A stretch of DNA of 64,000 nucleotides, taken from Paenarthrobacter nitroguajacolicus (lineage in GTDB: Bacteria > Actinomycetota > Actinomycetes > Actinomycetales > Micrococcaceae). Of the stretch, positions 62,499 through 64,000 are shown piece by piece. The stretch covers positions 1 through 64,000 of the forward strand of contig NZ_JAQPPK010000003.1 of the NCBI RefSeq assembly GCF_029952445.1. Reading direction: 5' to 3'. Within the stretch, counting starts at the first letter, position 1. Each line of letters starts with the position of its first letter. The notes beneath the pieces are model-generated. The model ran no database searches, was not told the origin of the DNA, and saw only the letters and a list, made by a program, of their open reading frames with translations. The position numbers were made by a program, and so were the translations under genes.

Positions 62499-62948
62499 AT
62501 GGAAACGGTGTATGAAGCGGCTGGCGGTAGCGAGTTTTTCGTGAAGTTGGCCGCTGCCTGGCACGCCAGGGTCGTCGCAGACGAGGTAGTGGGGCACGCG
62601 TTCCGCCACGGAGTACATCCCGAGCACACCCAGAGGCTGGCGGCCTACTGGAGTGAGGCACTGGGTGGTCCGCAGCTGTATTCGGGCGTCTACGGAGATG
62701 AGTCGTCCGTGGTGAGGATGCACAGCGGAAACGGACCCCATACAGACATGGACCGCCGCGCCATTGACTGCTTCGACCAGGCCCTGGCGGATGTTGGGCC
62801 TTTGGATGCCCGCCTGCACGGTGTCCTGCACGACTACTTTGCCTGGACCACCAGCAACTCCATGGCCCGCTATGAACATTCAGCAGACGATGTCCCGGCC
62901 GGTCTGCTGATTCCCGCGTGGTCCTGGGACGGACTGGAAACCCGTTGA
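62499..62948 (+). CDS. group II truncated haemoglobin (GlbO-like)
   Basis: A 149-aa 2-over-2 globin. Seen are the N-terminal TVYEAAGGSEFFVKLAAAWH, the RLAAYWSEALGGPQLYS block with the conserved Trp-Gly-Gly/Pro features, the proximal haem His in VVRMHSGNG, and the G/H-helix DRRAIDCFDQALADVG and YFAWTTSNSMARY. It binds O2 or NO; its role may be in respiration or stress defence. ATG 62499 has no SD, so the message may be leaderless; a longer ORF from 62457 lacks globin similarity. Confidence 0.9.
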   Translation: METVYEAAGGSEFFVKLAAAWHARVVADEVVGHAFRHGVHPEHTQRLAAYWSEALGGPQLYSGVYGDESSVVRMHSGNGPHTDMDRRAIDCFDQALADVGPLDARLHGVLHDYFAWTTSNSMARYEHSADDVPAGLLIPAWSWDGLETR

Positions 62949-63303
62949 GGGATCAGGCTTCCGCCGGGAAACCCTGATCGGCATCATGCCGCCAGCCCTC
63001 CCAGGCTCTGGACGTGAGCCGTTCCGTCGTAAAGACAGGGGCGGGCTCGCTCACGTGCCTCTTTGTCGACATACAGCGGACACAAAGGGACACGACGGCG
63101 GCGCTCAGCCGACGGCCGTCGTCGAGCTTTTTCTGGTTGCCTGGCAGGTGTGCCGTCGCCACCTTCTTTGAAACCCAAAGCCCCCGCGACACCCGCGGAA
63201 TGCGCTGTGTCAGCTGCATGCTGACATAAAGTGGGTGGTAGCCGCACGCCCCCGGCCGCCAGCCACACCAAAGCGCCCGACGGCGGCGTGGGTGGCGAGA
63301 CAC
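62949..63303. other. gene-poor region downstream of truncated haemoglobin
   Basis: About 355 bases show only short, unfamiliar ORFs on both strands. For example, a 71-codon plus-strand ORF from GTG 63014 ends at 63229 but has no SD or family motif. Nothing can be assigned. Confidence 0.4.
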
Positions 63304-63344
63304 AAAAAAGCGGGCCCCCGCCGTGACCTTGGCAGGGACCCGCT
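63304..63344 (-). terminator. rho-independent terminator
   Basis: On the minus strand a 14-bp GC-rich stem (AGCGGGTCCCTGCC pairing with two G-U-type mismatches) is followed by six T residues, downstream of the sugar isomerase/epimerase-like gene. Confidence 0.8.
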
Positions 63345-63358
63345 GGCTTTGGAGCAGC

Positions 63359-63390
63359 CCTTCCGCGGAGCTTAGGGCATCCGCGGAAGG
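63359..63390 (-). terminator. second hairpin downstream of isomerase-like gene
   Basis: CCTTCCGCGG and its complement form a perfect 10-bp stem with a 12-base loop, 9 bases after the stop codon of the gene at 63400. It lies upstream of the T-tailed terminator and may help stop transcription. Confidence 0.55.
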
Positions 63391-63399
63391 ACCACGTGG

Positions 63400-64000
63400 T
63401 TAGGCGTACGGGAGAACGAGCTCCGCGTAGCGCTGCTTCATGGTTTCCAGGACGGTGTCGCCATCGGCGTCCCAGATCTCCTGGTTGAAGATTTCAACCT
63501 CGATGTCACCGGTGTATCCGGCGTCCCGCACCCAGGTGCCGATGGTCGCGAAGTCGATGACGCCGTCGCCCATCATGCCGCGGGAGAGCAGAGCGTCAGC
63601 CGCGATCGGCAGGTTGAAATCGCACACTTGGTAGGAGGCGATGCGGTTTTCGCGCCCGGCACGTTCGATCTGCGCCTTCAGTTCCGGGTCCCACCAGACG
63701 TGGAAAGTGTCGACGGCGACGCCGACGGCTTTTGCGTCGTACGGCGCGGCGAGATCCAAAGCCTGCCCCAAGGTGGAGATCAGTGCGCGGTCAGCAGCGT
63801 ACATGGGGTGCAGCGGCTCGAGGACAAGGCGAACGCCGTTTTCGGAGGCGAACGGGACCAGTTCCTCAAGACGGTCGGCCACGCGCTGGCGGGCAGCCAC
63901 CACGTCCTTCTCGCCGGGGGCCAGGCCGCCGACCACCAGGAACAACTCCTGGGTGTCCAGCGCAACAGCTTCGCGGACAGCTTCGAAGTTGTCCGCCAAA
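63400..64000 (-). CDS. sugar phosphate isomerase/epimerase family protein (partial, 5' end beyond window)
   Basis: The last ~200 codons of a TIM-barrel AP-endonuclease-2-like enzyme (IolE/IolI/hydroxypyruvate isomerase superfamily). Seen are ENGVRLVLEPLHPMY (metal Glu), VGVAVDTFHVWWDPEL (metal Asp and His), YQVCDFNLPIAADA and YTGDIEVEIFNQEIWDAD (final metal Glu). Probable substrates are keto-sugars or inositol breakdown products; which one is unknown because the N-terminus and neighbours are missing. Two hairpins follow the stop. Confidence 0.88.
   Translation of the reverse strand, partial: LADNFEAVREAVALDTQELFLVVGGLAPGEKDVVAARQRVADRLEELVPFASENGVRLVLEPLHPMYAADRALISTLGQALDLAAPYDAKAVGVAVDTFHVWWDPELKAQIERAGRENRIASYQVCDFNLPIAADALLSRGMMGDGVIDFATIGTWVRDAGYTGDIEVEIFNQEIWDADGDTVLETMKQRYAELVLPYA

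Noticed and set aside
62953..63303. 117-codon minus-strand and 71-codon plus-strand ORFs after the truncated haemoglobin
   Set aside because: Low-complexity Arg/Ser-rich translations with no SD and no recognisable domain.
1..64000. CRISPR array, tRNA genes or prophage
   Set aside because: No spaced direct repeats of CRISPR form, no cloverleaf ending in CCA, and no phage structural or integrase genes were seen by eye.

Overview
The window is a high-GC chromosomal segment of a Gram-positive actinobacterium, most likely Arthrobacter or Paenarthrobacter (Micrococcaceae). That placement is an inference from codon usage, a short HU, class I XylA, fused RhaEW, fused CopD-CtaG, a group II truncated haemoglobin and GTG/TTG starts after AAAGGA-type Shine-Dalgarno (SD) sites. 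It opens with the 5S rRNA that ends an rRNA operon.

Region by region: (1) 1-9.8 kb holds the 5S gene, a patatin-like lipase with a 17-codon leader ORF, HU, a CopD/CtaG copper and cytochrome-oxidase assembly protein coupled to a thioredoxin-NHL protein, a membrane-anchored protein, a HerA-like ATPase and an acetyltransferase. (2) 9.8-19.3 kb is a divergent cluster: an FAD/NAD(P)-binding protein one way; the other way a polar amino-acid-type ABC transporter, three flavin monooxygenase-family proteins and a DUF1684 protein. It resembles sulfur-compound salvage clusters and is preceded by a 21-codon, two-cysteine leader ORF. (3) 19.5-28.4 kb is mixed: an FG-GAP secreted protein, a second acetyltransferase, an MmyB-like regulator facing an aldo/keto reductase, a DUF1016 nuclease-fold protein with a duplicated palindrome, a threonine dehydratase-like enzyme, an orphan binding lipoprotein and a monooxygenase. 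(4) 28.5-33.8 kb has a GH15 enzyme fused to a catalytically degenerate trehalose-phosphatase domain, and panD between two AEC transporters. (5) 33.9-40.2 kb is a full L-rhamnose catabolic operon (rhaM-rhaI-rhaEW-rhaB) with a divergent LacI regulator. (6) 40.2-41.5 kb is an IS30-family element inserted at the dyad of an intergenic palindrome. (7) 41.5-50.7 kb is an amino-acid or amide uptake and catabolism locus (two LysR regulators, M20 amidohydrolase, RidA, Asp/Glu-racemase-fold enzyme, ABC transporter) interrupted by an AbiEi/AbiEii toxin-antitoxin cassette bounded by 41-bp direct repeats. (8) 50.8-61 kb holds L-arabinose (araBDA, epimerase, LacI regulator) and D-xylose (xylA, xylB, ROK regulator) genes. 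(9) 61-64 kb has a YihY/BrkB membrane protein, a small protein, a truncated haemoglobin and the 3' part of a sugar-phosphate isomerase/epimerase.

The theme is sugar and amino-acid scavenging typical of soil actinobacteria. The most unusual structure lies between genes: a family of ~66-bp palindromes at gene 3' ends (one split by the IS), the AbiE cassette inside 41-bp repeats covering the end of a lysR gene, and a near-identical 27-bp palindrome both upstream of and inside the DUF1016 gene. No tRNA, CRISPR array or prophage was seen.
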